Below, piece by piece: positions 27,162 through 36,800 of a stretch of 37,976 nucleotides of DNA. Every line of letters starts with the position of its first letter. Within the stretch, counting starts at the first letter, position 1. The notes below the pieces were generated by a model, which ran no database searches, was not told the origin of the DNA, and worked only from the letters and a program-made list of their open reading frames with translations. The DNA is from Lachnospiraceae bacterium (lineage in GTDB: Bacteria > Bacillota_A > Clostridia > Lachnospirales > Lachnospiraceae). Both the position numbers and the translations under genes were made by a program. The stretch lies in the NCBI GenBank assembly GCA_900764695.1, contig CAAFOY010000012.1, positions 1-37,976 on the forward strand. The letters are read 5' to 3'.

Positions 27162-27190
27162 ATTTTATACCCCTGTAGGGTATGTGTCAA
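27162..27190 (-). promoter_or_regulatory. Sigma-A promoter of csoR-copA
   Basis: On the minus strand, TTGACA (plus 27185-27190) is followed after 17 bp by TAAAAT (plus 27162-27167). The CsoR operator fills the spacer. Confidence 0.88.
27167..27183. promoter_or_regulatory. CsoR operator
   Basis: ATACCC-CTGTA-GGGTAT is an inverted repeat with 6-bp arms and a GC-rich core in an AT-rich region. It matches the TACCC/GGGTA pattern known for CsoR sites. It lies between -35 and -10 of the csoR promoter, ideal for copper-relieved repression. Confidence 0.88.
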
Positions 27191-27311
27191 GTTGTTTTAT
27201 TTATTTTTATATCAGCAAAAGTTTTTCTCTATTATTTGTCTTTTGATTCGTATTTATTTGCTTTTTAACTTTATTTTTTTAATTTGGTTCTATAAATATA
27301 AACTTGTCCTA

Positions 27312-27355
27312 CATAAAAATACTCCCTCTGCCGTTTTATCCGGCAAAGAGAGTAT
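27312..27355 (-). terminator. Terminator of the addB-addA-sufC-sufB operon
   Basis: Arms 27319-27333 and 27341-27355 pair over 15 bp. On the minus-strand RNA the two mismatches become G-U pairs, and TTTTTA follows the stem, so the intended direction is minus. It lies about 150 bp after the sufB stop. Confidence 0.78.
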
Positions 27356-27418
27356 CATTGTTACTATCATATTTATTATGTCGAAGTTATTTATGCACAA
27401 TTATTTGTGCTATAAAAA

Positions 27419-27486
27419 GATGTTGGGGCAAAAGACCAAAACCTTGATGCCTACGGATTGTTCCGTGCTACGCACTTCCGCAATCC
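27419..27486. repeat. Intergenic hairpin element, copy B
   Basis: GATGTTGGGGCAAAAG (27419-27434) is followed by a nested hairpin: GGATTG (27455-27460) with CAATCC (27481-27486), and inside it GTGC-TAC-GCAC (27465-27475). The first 16 bp match 13 of 16 bases of a hairpin at 37303-37318. It is probably a dispersed intergenic repeat. It lies in the 3' untranslated region of sufB. Confidence 0.5.
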
Positions 27487-27505
27487 TACCAATCATATAA
27501 ACATA

Positions 27506-28423
27506 TTACTTAAGAAATCCATTAACAATCTGTTCTTCTGCTTCTTCTTCGCTAAGGCCTAATGTCTGTAACTTGATTAACTGTTCGCCTGCAATTTTAC
27601 CAATAGCGGCTTCATGAATTAATGATGCATCTAAGTCATTAGCTGTAATTTCAGGTAAAGCTGTAATCTTAGCATTATCCATTATAATAGCGTCACACTC
27701 TGAATGTCCTGTGCATTTTGCATTTCCGTTAATTACAGAATAAAATGCCTGTTTTGAATTTCCTTTTGCAACTGAACGTGAAATAACATTTGCACTTGAA
27801 CCATCTCCATTCATATCTACATTGAAATGAGTTTCTGCAAACTGATTTCCATGCGTCATAATTCTTTCTGTAATAACAATCTTTGCATCTTTGTCTAATT
27901 TAGCTTCGGTGATACGGTTTGTTGAATCAATTCCTTTAATCTGAACTGTTTCCATTTCCATATAACCACCTTCTTCAATGTTCACAATTGTAGTAGGATT
28001 CATTACATTTTCACCGTTGCCATCACCTTTTCCATAATGTTTTTCAACATATTTTACTCTGGCATTTTTTCCAATATAGAACGTGTGTATTCCATCATGA
28101 CGTGACTTTTTATCACCGCCATTATGTATTCCACATCCTGCAACGATAAGCACATCTGCTCCTTCGCCAATATGGAAGTCATTGTATACACATTCTTCTA
28201 ATCCTGTCTTACTAATAACAACCGGAATATGAACGCTTTCATTTTTTGTTCCCGGTTTAACATAAATGTCAATGCCGTCTTTATCTTCTTTTGTTACAAT
28301 ATCAATATTTGCAGTTGTATTTCTGCTGTCTTTTTTACTGTTCGCCCTTATGTTGTATGCGCCTGCCGGAATTTCATGTAATCCAGTAAGCTGTTCAAAT
28401 AATTCCATCTGAATTTTGTCCAT
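27506..28423 (-). CDS. SufB/SufD-family Fe-S cluster scaffold protein (short type)
   Basis: 305 aa. The start is the ATG at 28421-28423, after AAGGAGG; the upstream in-frame ATG has no ribosome site. It belongs to the SufBD family, which partners SufC to assemble Fe-S clusters in the cytoplasm. The beta-helix core and the C-terminal helical signature are clear (IHEAAIGKIAGEQLIKLQ, then GLSEEEAEEQIVNGFL). It is much shorter than E. coli SufB (about 495 aa) and there is no separate SufD, SufS or SufU in the window. This fits the minimal SufBC type found in archaea and anaerobic Clostridia. It lies 11 bp after sufC and is last in the operon. Confidence 0.9.
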   Translation of the reverse strand: MDKIQMELFEQLTGLHEIPAGAYNIRANSKKDSRNTTANIDIVTKEDKDGIDIYVKPGTKNESVHIPVVISKTGLEECVYNDFHIGEGADVLIVAGCGIHNGGDKKSRHDGIHTFYIGKNARVKYVEKHYGKGDGNGENVMNPTTIVNIEEGGYMEMETVQIKGIDSTNRITEAKLDKDAKIVITERIMTHGNQFAETHFNVDMNGDGSSANVISRSVAKGNSKQAFYSVINGNAKCTGHSECDAIIMDNAKITALPEITANDLDASLIHEAAIGKIAGEQLIKLQTLGLSEEEAEEQIVNGFLK

Positions 28424-28434
28424 GATTTTCCTCC

Positions 28435-29163
28435 TTATGACTGTAATTTGGCACATGGGCCATTATTTTCTGCTCCAAGAACCATCGGAAGAATTTCTTC
28501 TTTACTTCCGTGTGCCTTGATAACTCCGTCTGCTAACAAAACAATTTCATCTGCAATATCAAGAATTCTTTCCTGATGAGAAATAATTAAAATTGAGTTT
28601 TTATTATTTTTCTGCATTTTTTCAAATACTTTAATAAGACTGTTAAAGCTCCACAAATCAATTCCTGCTTCAGGCTCATCAAATACTGAAAGTTCTGTTC
28701 CTCTTGCGATAATTGTTGCTATTTCTATTCTCTTTAACTCACCACCTGAAAGACTTGCATCCACTTCACGGTTAATATAGTCTCTTGCACAAAGACCTAC
28801 TTCCGAAAGATATTCGCAGGCTTCACTAATTGTAAGCTGCTTTCCTGCCGCTATTCTAAGTAAGTCAATAACTGTGATTCCTTTAAATCTTACAGGTTGC
28901 TGGAACGCAAAACTAATTCCCAATTTTGCCCTTTCCGTAATAGACATATTTGTAATATCTGTGCCATTATATAAAATCCTTCCTTCTGTTGGCTGATTAA
29001 TTCCTACGATTAATTTTGCCAAAGTAGACTTTCCACTTCCATTTGGTCCTGTAATGGCTACAAATTTACTTTCATCAATATTCATACTGATGCCGTTTAT
29101 TATATTTTTCACACTGCCATTTTCATCGTTTACGCTAAACTTCACGTCTCTTAACTCAAGCAT
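28435..29163 (-). CDS. sufC: SufC-type Fe-S assembly ATPase
   Basis: 242 aa. The start is the ATG at 29161-29163, with AAGGAG upstream. It is a soluble ABC ATPase: Walker A GPNGSGKST (39-47), Q-loop near FQQP (87-90), signature LSGGE (138-142), Walker B ending FDEPEAG (161-167), H-loop ISHQE (194-198). The gene order with a SufB/D scaffold identifies it as SufC rather than a transporter ATPase, and no permease is nearby. It powers conformational change of the scaffold during cluster assembly. It begins 2 bp past the stop of the upstream carboxypeptidase gene, so translation is probably coupled. Confidence 0.92.
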   Translation of the reverse strand: MLELRDVKFSVNDENGSVKNIINGISMNIDESKFVAITGPNGSGKSTLAKLIVGINQPTEGRILYNGTDITNMSITERAKLGISFAFQQPVRFKGITVIDLLRIAAGKQLTISEACEYLSEVGLCARDYINREVDASLSGGELKRIEIATIIARGTELSVFDEPEAGIDLWSFNSLIKVFEKMQKNNKNSILIISHQERILDIADEIVLLADGVIKAHGSKEEILPMVLGAENNGPCAKLQS

Positions 29164-30166
29164 AATGTATAACTCCTTTTCCATTGGCACTGCTGACTTT
29201 TGCAATTGCCCCGTTTATCATTGAGAACTGAGGTCCTTTATGTCCGATATCCGCATCAAATATAACCGGAACGTCTAAATCACCTAAAATAGACATAACT
29301 GCCTCATTATATGGCTGTTCTATCCACGTATTATACATCAATGGCCTTCCAAATACAAATCCCTTTACATATTTAAAATATCCCATCTGTTTCATTTGCC
29401 ATAAATGTGTTATTAACGTAGTATCACTAAAATCAAAGCTTTCTAAGAACCATATAATACCATCATCTTTATATTTATGAATAAATTCTTCTGTTCCGTC
29501 ATACTTTGTTCCGATTAAAAAGCAGATAACATCAAGGCATCCACCTATTAATCTTCCTGACATTTCAATCTTCTCTTCACCACGTCCGTTTATCCAGCAT
29601 ACTTCTTTATCTTTATAGTATCCTTCAAAACCTGTTTCATATTCATGGCGGTCGGATTCATAATAATCAAATGATTTCTGGCTTCTTACATTTCCCTCTA
29701 ACACACCTAATGCATTGCTTACTGTATTTTGCCATGGTTCCATACCAAAATCTCCAAAATTACATCCATAAACAGATGCCACATCACATTTTGTCATAAT
29801 AGGAAATACTAATCCTGTATTATCTGAATATCCCTGAACCCATTTTGGATTTGCCTTAATTTTTTCAAAATCCACATATTCAAGCATCTCCATTAAATAA
29901 TCCCCACCTGCGGCAGAAATTATTCCTGTAACTTCATTTTTATCAAATAATCTGTTAAATTCTTCTGCTCTAATTTTTGCGGTATTGCTTACGCCTCTTT
30001 TATCAGTCTTAAAAACACTGTCAGTAAATTCAACATTATATCCTCTGTTTTTAAGTTGCTCTACCCCTTTGTTAAATCTTTTTATTTTAATTTCATCTGT
30101 TATTCCATTTGACGGGGCCGTAACAGCTATAGTGTCATTTTTCTTTATATACTTTGGAAAAATCAT
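29156..30166 (-). CDS. LD-carboxypeptidase / MccF-like serine peptidase (family S66)
   Basis: 336 aa, complete. S66 peptidases use a Ser-Glu-His triad: Ser114 in QGYSDNT, Glu242 in FLESF and His309 in DIGHKGP are present. The N-terminus IAVTAPSNGI and GIISAAGGDYLMEML (about 81-95) are typical. There is no signal peptide, so it acts in the cytoplasm, where it would remove the terminal D-Ala from recycled muropeptides (LdcA) or cleave microcin C-like aminoacyl nucleotides (MccF). Sequence alone does not decide. Its ATG overlaps the addA stop by one base (TAATG), and AAAGGAG lies inside the addA end. Its place among DNA repair and Fe-S genes is unexplained. Confidence 0.9.
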   Translation of the reverse strand: MIFPKYIKKNDTIAVTAPSNGITDEIKIKRFNKGVEQLKNRGYNVEFTDSVFKTDKRGVSNTAKIRAEEFNRLFDKNEVTGIISAAGGDYLMEMLEYVDFEKIKANPKWVQGYSDNTGLVFPIMTKCDVASVYGCNFGDFGMEPWQNTVSNALGVLEGNVRSQKSFDYYESDRHEYETGFEGYYKDKEVCWINGRGEEKIEMSGRLIGGCLDVICFLIGTKYDGTEEFIHKYKDDGIIWFLESFDFSDTTLITHLWQMKQMGYFKYVKGFVFGRPLMYNTWIEQPYNEAVMSILGDLDVPVIFDADIGHKGPQFSMINGAIAKVSSANGKGVIHYA

Positions 30167-33100
30167 TATTGTCTCCTTTGTCTATGCTCAGTAAAACTTA
30201 TTTCATCGCCAAGCGTTACAGAGTATATTATTTCATCTTCAACTTTTTTACCTGTAATCTGCTCAATTGCTTCTTTATAGTAATCTAACTGAACACTGTA
30301 TTTATTATACAATTGTTCCATTTTTCTTACTTTGTCAGTTTTATAGTCTACTACATAATACCTTCCATTTTCAATAAAACATACGTCAATAATTCCCTGA
30401 ATTACAACAAGTTCCTCTGAATCGGTATTTGGATTCACTTCACAAGCCTTCTTTCCAAGAAGAAATTTCTGTTCTCTAAACAGCTCTCCTCTCGAATGTG
30501 CCTGTTTCATTCTTTCAAATAAGTCTGTTTTACTAAAAGCAATAACATCATTTTCATTTATACAATCTGCTCCTGCCTTATCTATCAGACCTCTCTTAAC
30601 ATAACCATTAATCATTTTATTAACAGACTCTACTGTATATTCAGGCAAATTTAAATCCATAAGTTCAAATATCCTATGATAAGCTGTTCCTCTGTTTGCA
30701 CCTGTTAGCTTTTCATGAAGCTGTTCGTCCGATTTTGCAAAATCAGGAATTATATCCGGCAAATCTTCTTTAAACATTTCCGTACCATCCTGCTGCTCAT
30801 CATATTCATGTAATGCCTGTCTCTTGATTTCAGTAACACTTGCCTTTGCACTTATATTTACATCCTCATAATACTGATACTCCCAATTTAAGTTTTTATT
30901 AAGAATCTCCTCTGTTATCTTATCATATGTTTTTTTACCATCAATTTGAAGCAATTCCTGTTTCTTAGTATTATCATCATTTAACTCAATATACTCTTTT
31001 AGTTTATCATCTTCTGTTTCACCACAAATTGCTGTTATGTTTACACTTGCATCAATATTGTACAATTCTTCATTTTGTGCCTCTGTAAAACTATCATTGT
31101 GCTTCAATAATTCATCTGCGCCTTTATTTCTTGACGTAGCAAGCAAAATCCAGTCCATAAAATTGTTAATGTCTGTTATTTCACTTCCTGTTGCCTGTAA
31201 ATATGGATTTCTCCTGTATCCGTTAATTTTTTCAACTTCTTTTTCAATTTCTTTTACTGAACCGGTTATAATAAGTTTTTCCTGTGCTCTAGTCATTGCA
31301 ACATATAAAAGTCGAAGTAATTCAGCTTTATTTTCTTTTGTGATTGCGTTTCTTATAACAGTTTTTACAAGTGAACTATCTTTTATTTTCAACTCATGAT
31401 TAACATAATCCATTCCGATTCCATATTCTTCATGAATCGCAATCGCATCTTTTTCAGGTCTGAATTTTGATGTAGCGTTTGCTAAAAATACTATAGGAAA
31501 CTGTAATCCTTTACTTTTATGAATAGACATTATTCTTACAATATTATCACTTTCATCTACTGACAAAGCTTCTCCTTCTTCTCTTACAACCTTAACTTTC
31601 TCAATGTATCTGATAAAGTTAAAAAGTCCTGTATAACTGGAATTTTCATAAGCAACTGCCTTTTCTTTCAATTGCTCAATATTCTTTATTCTTCTTAATC
31701 CTGAAGGAAGTGCCATAATATAATTTTCGTATCCGTTTATTTTAAGTATTTTATCTATAAGGTCATATACTGTTATATACGGAATTTCTTTTCTTAAGTT
31801 ATTAATAAGATTCATGAAATTTGTAATCTTATCAATAAGTTTCTCGTCATCTCCATCATATAAGTATGACTTTAATTCATCATATAAACCGCTTTCTTCA
31901 TCATTAATGCGGATTTGTGCCAATTCACTTTCAGAAAAATTAAACATTGGCGATAGCATTATGCCTGCAAGTGGAATATCCTGTCTTGGATTATCTAAAA
32001 CATTTAAAAAATTTAGTACTGTTAATACTTCTTTTGCATCATAAAATCCCGTTTTTGTTTCAGTGTATGCCGGTATTCCATATTTTTCTAAAACATCAAC
32101 ATACTGACTTGAAATTCCTTTTATACCTCTTAAAAGAATAACTATATCACTATACTTTGCATTTCTTAAATTTCCATCTTTATCCTGAACCTTCATTCCA
32201 AAATCAGGGTCTACAATCTTTTTAATCTTCTTTGCGATTTGTTCTATTTCATATTCTTTGTCCCCTTCGATTAAAACAATATCTGTTGCATTATCCTGTA
32301 TATCAGGCAGTTCTTTAAAAGATGCACCGCATACTAATCTGTTGTTGTCTATATATTCAATTCCACCTGTATGTCTGCACATGATTGTATCAAATATATA
32401 GTTTACACTATCAATGACCTCTTTTCGGCTTCTAAAGTTTTTATCAAGAATTATTTTACGCTTTGATGCATCCGTTTCTTCACTGTAAGTATCATATTTT
32501 TCTAAAAATAAATTTGGATTAGCCAGTCTGAATCTGTAAATACTCTGCTTAACATCTCCTACCATAAAAACATTATTTATTCCAAATCCATTTGAAATGC
32601 TTGTAAGTATTGCTTCCTGAACTGTATTACTATCCTGATATTCATCAATCATTATTTCTTTATATTGTTTTGACATGCTTATAGCCACATCTGACGGAAT
32701 GATTTCTCCATTTTCATTTTCACATGTTAAAATATTTAATGCATAATGTTCTAAATCTGAAAAATCCATTATGGAATTTTCTTGCTTTACCTCTTTTAGC
32801 CTATTCATAAATTCTAACGTAAGATCAATTATAACCCGGACCTGATCCTTCATTACATTTATTTCTTCTAAAATTTCATCAATATCGTATGACAAATAAT
32901 CATCGACTATGTTTTTTATTTTATTTCCTACTTCGTTTTTTATTGCCTTAACTCTTTCAGCCTTTTCAGAATTTTCACCACCTGATTTATTTGGAAGTCT
33001 AGGTATCTTATACTCTCCTAATGAATTTTTTAACGCTCTATAAGATTGCTTATCCATTGCAAGCTGACACGTTCCATACATATCAGTTAGAACTTTTGTA

Positions 33101-33837
33101 TAATTTTCAGGGCCGCCCGGTTGTTCGCATATATTTATGGCATTTTCAAGTTTTTTACATATGTCAGGCATAATATTTTTAATGTCATTAATATTTTTTA
33201 CCATCCACGACTTGCTATTTAAATCTTCTTCATCTGAAACAATATAATTATCAATACATGACTTAACCCATTTTTCAGGATTTACATGACTTTCAGATGC
33301 AGTGTAAAGTTCCATTATCAGGTTTGTAACACTGTCATCTGCCTTAGACGCTTTATACTGCTCGATAAATTTCATAAATTCAGGCTCAGCTTCTTCATAT
33401 CTTTTTGTAAGTATTTCTTCTAAAACATCTGCTTTTAAAAGTTCAATTTCACCTTCATCTCCGATTTTATAATCAGGATCTAAATCTATTTTTTCAAAAT
33501 TTTCTCTCACAACAAACGAGCAAAAACTATCAATCGTTGTAATCTGTGCCGTATTTATCAAATTAATCTGTTTTTGTATGTGTTCATTTTCAGGATGATT
33601 AGTAATAATATCATCTAATGCATTTCTTACTCTTTCCTTCATCTCAGAAGCTGCTGCCTTTGTAAATGTAACGACTAAAAGATTATCGATATCTACCGGA
33701 TTATTTTCATCTGTCAATAAATTTATAATTCGCTCTACCAAAACTGCGGTTTTTCCCGAACCGGCTGCCGCAGATACTAATATGTTTTGGTCTCTTGCAT
33801 CTATTACTTCTTTTTGTTTTGGAGTCCAATTTGGCAT
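30166..33837 (-). CDS. addA: ATP-dependent helicase/nuclease subunit A
   Basis: 1223 aa, normal for AddA. It is the UvrD-type helicase and RecB-type nuclease subunit of AddAB, which resects double-strand ends for RecA loading. Walker A SAAAGSGKTAVL (about 22-33), helicase motif II IDEYQDSN (about residue 395), GDVKQSIYRFR shortly after, VAMTRAQEKL in the C-terminal helicase part, and the nuclease motif VVDYKTDKVRK near the C-terminus are intact. The start is 2 bp after the addB stop, with AAGGAG inside the addB end. Translation is coupled on both sides. Confidence 0.96.
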   Translation of the reverse strand: MPNWTPKQKEVIDARDQNILVSAAAGSGKTAVLVERIINLLTDENNPVDIDNLLVVTFTKAAASEMKERVRNALDDIITNHPENEHIQKQINLINTAQITTIDSFCSFVVRENFEKIDLDPDYKIGDEGEIELLKADVLEEILTKRYEEAEPEFMKFIEQYKASKADDSVTNLIMELYTASESHVNPEKWVKSCIDNYIVSDEEDLNSKSWMVKNINDIKNIMPDICKKLENAINICEQPGGPENYTKVLTDMYGTCQLAMDKQSYRALKNSLGEYKIPRLPNKSGGENSEKAERVKAIKNEVGNKIKNIVDDYLSYDIDEILEEINVMKDQVRVIIDLTLEFMNRLKEVKQENSIMDFSDLEHYALNILTCENENGEIIPSDVAISMSKQYKEIMIDEYQDSNTVQEAILTSISNGFGINNVFMVGDVKQSIYRFRLANPNLFLEKYDTYSEETDASKRKIILDKNFRSRKEVIDSVNYIFDTIMCRHTGGIEYIDNNRLVCGASFKELPDIQDNATDIVLIEGDKEYEIEQIAKKIKKIVDPDFGMKVQDKDGNLRNAKYSDIVILLRGIKGISSQYVDVLEKYGIPAYTETKTGFYDAKEVLTVLNFLNVLDNPRQDIPLAGIMLSPMFNFSESELAQIRINDEESGLYDELKSYLYDGDDEKLIDKITNFMNLINNLRKEIPYITVYDLIDKILKINGYENYIMALPSGLRRIKNIEQLKEKAVAYENSSYTGLFNFIRYIEKVKVVREEGEALSVDESDNIVRIMSIHKSKGLQFPIVFLANATSKFRPEKDAIAIHEEYGIGMDYVNHELKIKDSSLVKTVIRNAITKENKAELLRLLYVAMTRAQEKLIITGSVKEIEKEVEKINGYRRNPYLQATGSEITDINNFMDWILLATSRNKGADELLKHNDSFTEAQNEELYNIDASVNITAICGETEDDKLKEYIELNDDNTKKQELLQIDGKKTYDKITEEILNKNLNWEYQYYEDVNISAKASVTEIKRQALHEYDEQQDGTEMFKEDLPDIIPDFAKSDEQLHEKLTGANRGTAYHRIFELMDLNLPEYTVESVNKMINGYVKRGLIDKAGADCINENDVIAFSKTDLFERMKQAHSRGELFREQKFLLGKKACEVNPNTDSEELVVIQGIIDVCFIENGRYYVVDYKTDKVRKMEQLYNKYSVQLDYYKEAIEQITGKKVEDEIIYSVTLGDEISFTEHRQRRQ

Positions 33838-33839
33838 AT

Positions 33840-36800
33840 TTATTTTTCTCCTTCCGAATCTTCATACATCTCATCTAACTTAGAAATTACTTCAGGCAAT
33901 TTATATCCGGGAACCTCCGTATACTTATCTCCTGCATTTACATCAAAACTACACATACCTGCATATGGGCAATATGTACATGCCTTTTCTATAGGATTAA
34001 CATCAATATTTCCCTCGCAAATTTCTTCTTTAAACTTATCTGCCATATCTGAAACATAATTAATAAGTTCACCAAAATGCTTATTATCAATCGCCATTAC
34101 ATCTGCGTAATAACTTTCATCTCTTTTAATTCTCACAGGAATAATATCCGAAGATTTTTCCATATTTTCATCTATATTTTTTAACACGTTGATATCGTCT
34201 GTAAAAATACCTGACATCTTATACTCTTTAAATCTTTTCTTATTGATTTCACAGGCAAGTCTTTCTTTTAGTTCTTCCTTTGTCAATGAACCATCGTTCA
34301 TAATTTTATTTTTTTCTGTTTTTGTCAGTCCATTAGTATAAGGGTCTTTAATTTCATAATAAAATGCTCCTGCCGGCAAAACCTGTTTGTCCTTATATTT
34401 TTCCTGTTCTCTTTTTATTACATCTCCTAAATAAATAAGAAGCTGCATCTGTGTGCCGAAAAATGTAGAACTGATTTCAAATTTCTTTGACCCTGATTTA
34501 TAATCAATAATTTTCACATACACTTTCCCATCGTCAGGATCCTCGTATAAGTCCACTCTGTCTACTTTTCCATGTTCAACTACTGACTCATAATAAACCG
34601 GTTCAAACTTTCCTGCATTGATATGACTTTTTAATATTTCTGTAGTATTTATAGTTGTTTTTAAAATTTTATTTGCAATATATTTATTTCTTGCATCACT
34701 TGAAATAGCATTATTTTCGTATTCCTCAAATACGATATTTACGCATTCTTCAACTAATTTTTGTATATCTTCGTCTGTTAAATTTCTCCAATTCAAATTT
34801 TTATTTCTTAATTTTCTGCAAAACAACTCTAATGAATAATGATATAAATTACCAATATCATATGCAGCTATTTCAAATTTTCGTCTTTCTGAAAGTTTAA
34901 GACCATTAGCCAAAAACTGTGAATATGCACATGCAGCATATCTTTCAAGTCTTGTAATACCAATGTTGTGTCTGTTGCCATACAGTCCTCTTGCAATTTC
35001 CGGCAGTAATTTTGGATGTCTTGATGTATAATATATTCCTTCTATTATCATCTTTACAGCATTTTCTACTTCCCTGTTCTTAACAAGATTTGCAATCATC
35101 TGCTTTGTCTCATTATCCCCATCAAGGCTCTTATTTTCCTGCATTCTGTTTGTTATAAATTCTAACGCCTCTGTGATGTTTGTAATATCACCCGGAACAT
35201 TTTCCTTACTACTTTCCTTTATTTCTTTTATTGATGGAAACATTCTTTTTATTAGAGACAGAATATATGATTTTCTTAAAACTTCACCATCCGTGCCTGA
35301 TGTGCTATATGAAAAGTAGATTTTACCTGTAGGCTTTGCAAATAATGCATACAAATAAAGTCTTTCAATATATATATTTTCTTTAGCTGTTGGCGCTAAT
35401 ACATAATTAGCTGAGCGCAAAAATTCTCTTTCCATATCCGTAATTATTCCGCTACCACTATTTGCAGAAGGCACAAGTCCATCATTTACTCCTGCAAAAA
35501 AGATAATTTTCTTAATATCTTTTAATCTTGTTCTTTCCAAATCACCAACCATTACCGTATCAAGACCGGGAGGAATTATTCCAACTTTCTGACTTGCAAA
35601 TCCGGATTCAACAATCTGTCTGAACTCTTTTACCGACACAATTTCATCACCTAAAAATTCCACAAGCTTATTAAGCATTTTTATAATGGTTTCATAAATC
35701 TGTTCGTATTCTTTTGCTTCATCCAGTCTGCCTGCTTCATCACATTCCACTTTATGTTTTTGTATCTTAAGCTGCCAGTCATTGTTTAAAATAAATTTGT
35801 AAATACTCTTTGTAAAATTAGTTATATCTGCATTTTTTATCTTTAAGTCTTTCCTCAAATCAGAAAACATTTCTATGATTTTTTCTCTTATCAAATTAAT
35901 ATTTTCAAATTCTTCTTCGCTGATATTTTTATACTGCTTTTCCCATTTTCTGTTGTAACTGTTAAATCCTCTTCTTCCTGACTGAATTACATAATTTTCA
36001 ATTATATCAATATCTTCTCTGTCAATATCCGTAATTCCTAATTTTAAAAACCTAAATAAACTTTCATATGAAAAATCTTTCTCAACCACTTCAATTGCAG
36101 CTACTATACCGTCAATAAAAGGATTTTTAGATATATCTCTCTTATAATCTATAAAATTCGGAATGCCTGATTTTCTAAATTCATCCTGAATAAATCTATA
36201 ATATCCTTCCATATCAGAAACTACTACAGCGATATCTTTATATTTATAATTTCCTGTAATCATCAACTTAGAAATTTCATTTGCAATCCATCTTGCCTCT
36301 TCTTTTGGATTAGATGTTACATGCATTTCTAAATTTTTGCATTCTTTATCATAAGGTTTTAAAGCTCTATTTCTAAATATATTTTCTTCTAAATAACAAA
36401 GTTCATCATTATCAGCAATTCGTATCGGTCTTTTTCCTTTATTTACAATAACCGTATTTTCGATTTCGACACTATTTCTTATTGCCAATTCTCTTAACTT
36501 TACAATTGTTTCTTTGCTGAGTGCAAATAATTCTCTGTCATTATATCCGTTAAAATCAGCTTCATTTTCAGGAAGAGTTATTGCTACAGTAACTTCTCTT
36601 GCATATTTTATTAATTTTTCTAAAACCATATACTGAATAGGTGTAAACCCTGTAAAACCGTCAATATAAATATGTGTTTTTCTTATTTTTTCTGACTTTT
36701 CCATTACATTACAAAAAATGCTCAACACTTCTTCCATCGTAATCATTTTTTCATTTATGTAATTGTCAAATTCTTCCGCAATCGTTTTAGTATCAATTAA

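Larger units (their letters stand above)
27108..27505. other. Intergenic region between sufB and csoR
   Basis: This 398-bp stretch contains no gene. It holds the csoR promoter and operator (27162-27190), a featureless T-rich stretch (27191-27311), the terminator of the addB-sufB operon (27312-27355), and a hairpin element (27419-27486) that shares a 16-bp core with a hairpin upstream of addB. Confidence 0.6.

Noticed and set aside
27018..27500. 160-codon plus-strand open frame across csoR and the intergenic region
   Set aside because: It overlaps csoR antisense, runs through the csoR promoter, a terminator and a repeat hairpin, and its translation is low complexity.
28435..29163. ATPase of an ABC transporter
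   Set aside because: No permease is nearby, and a SufB/D scaffold gene follows directly, so SufC is the better call.
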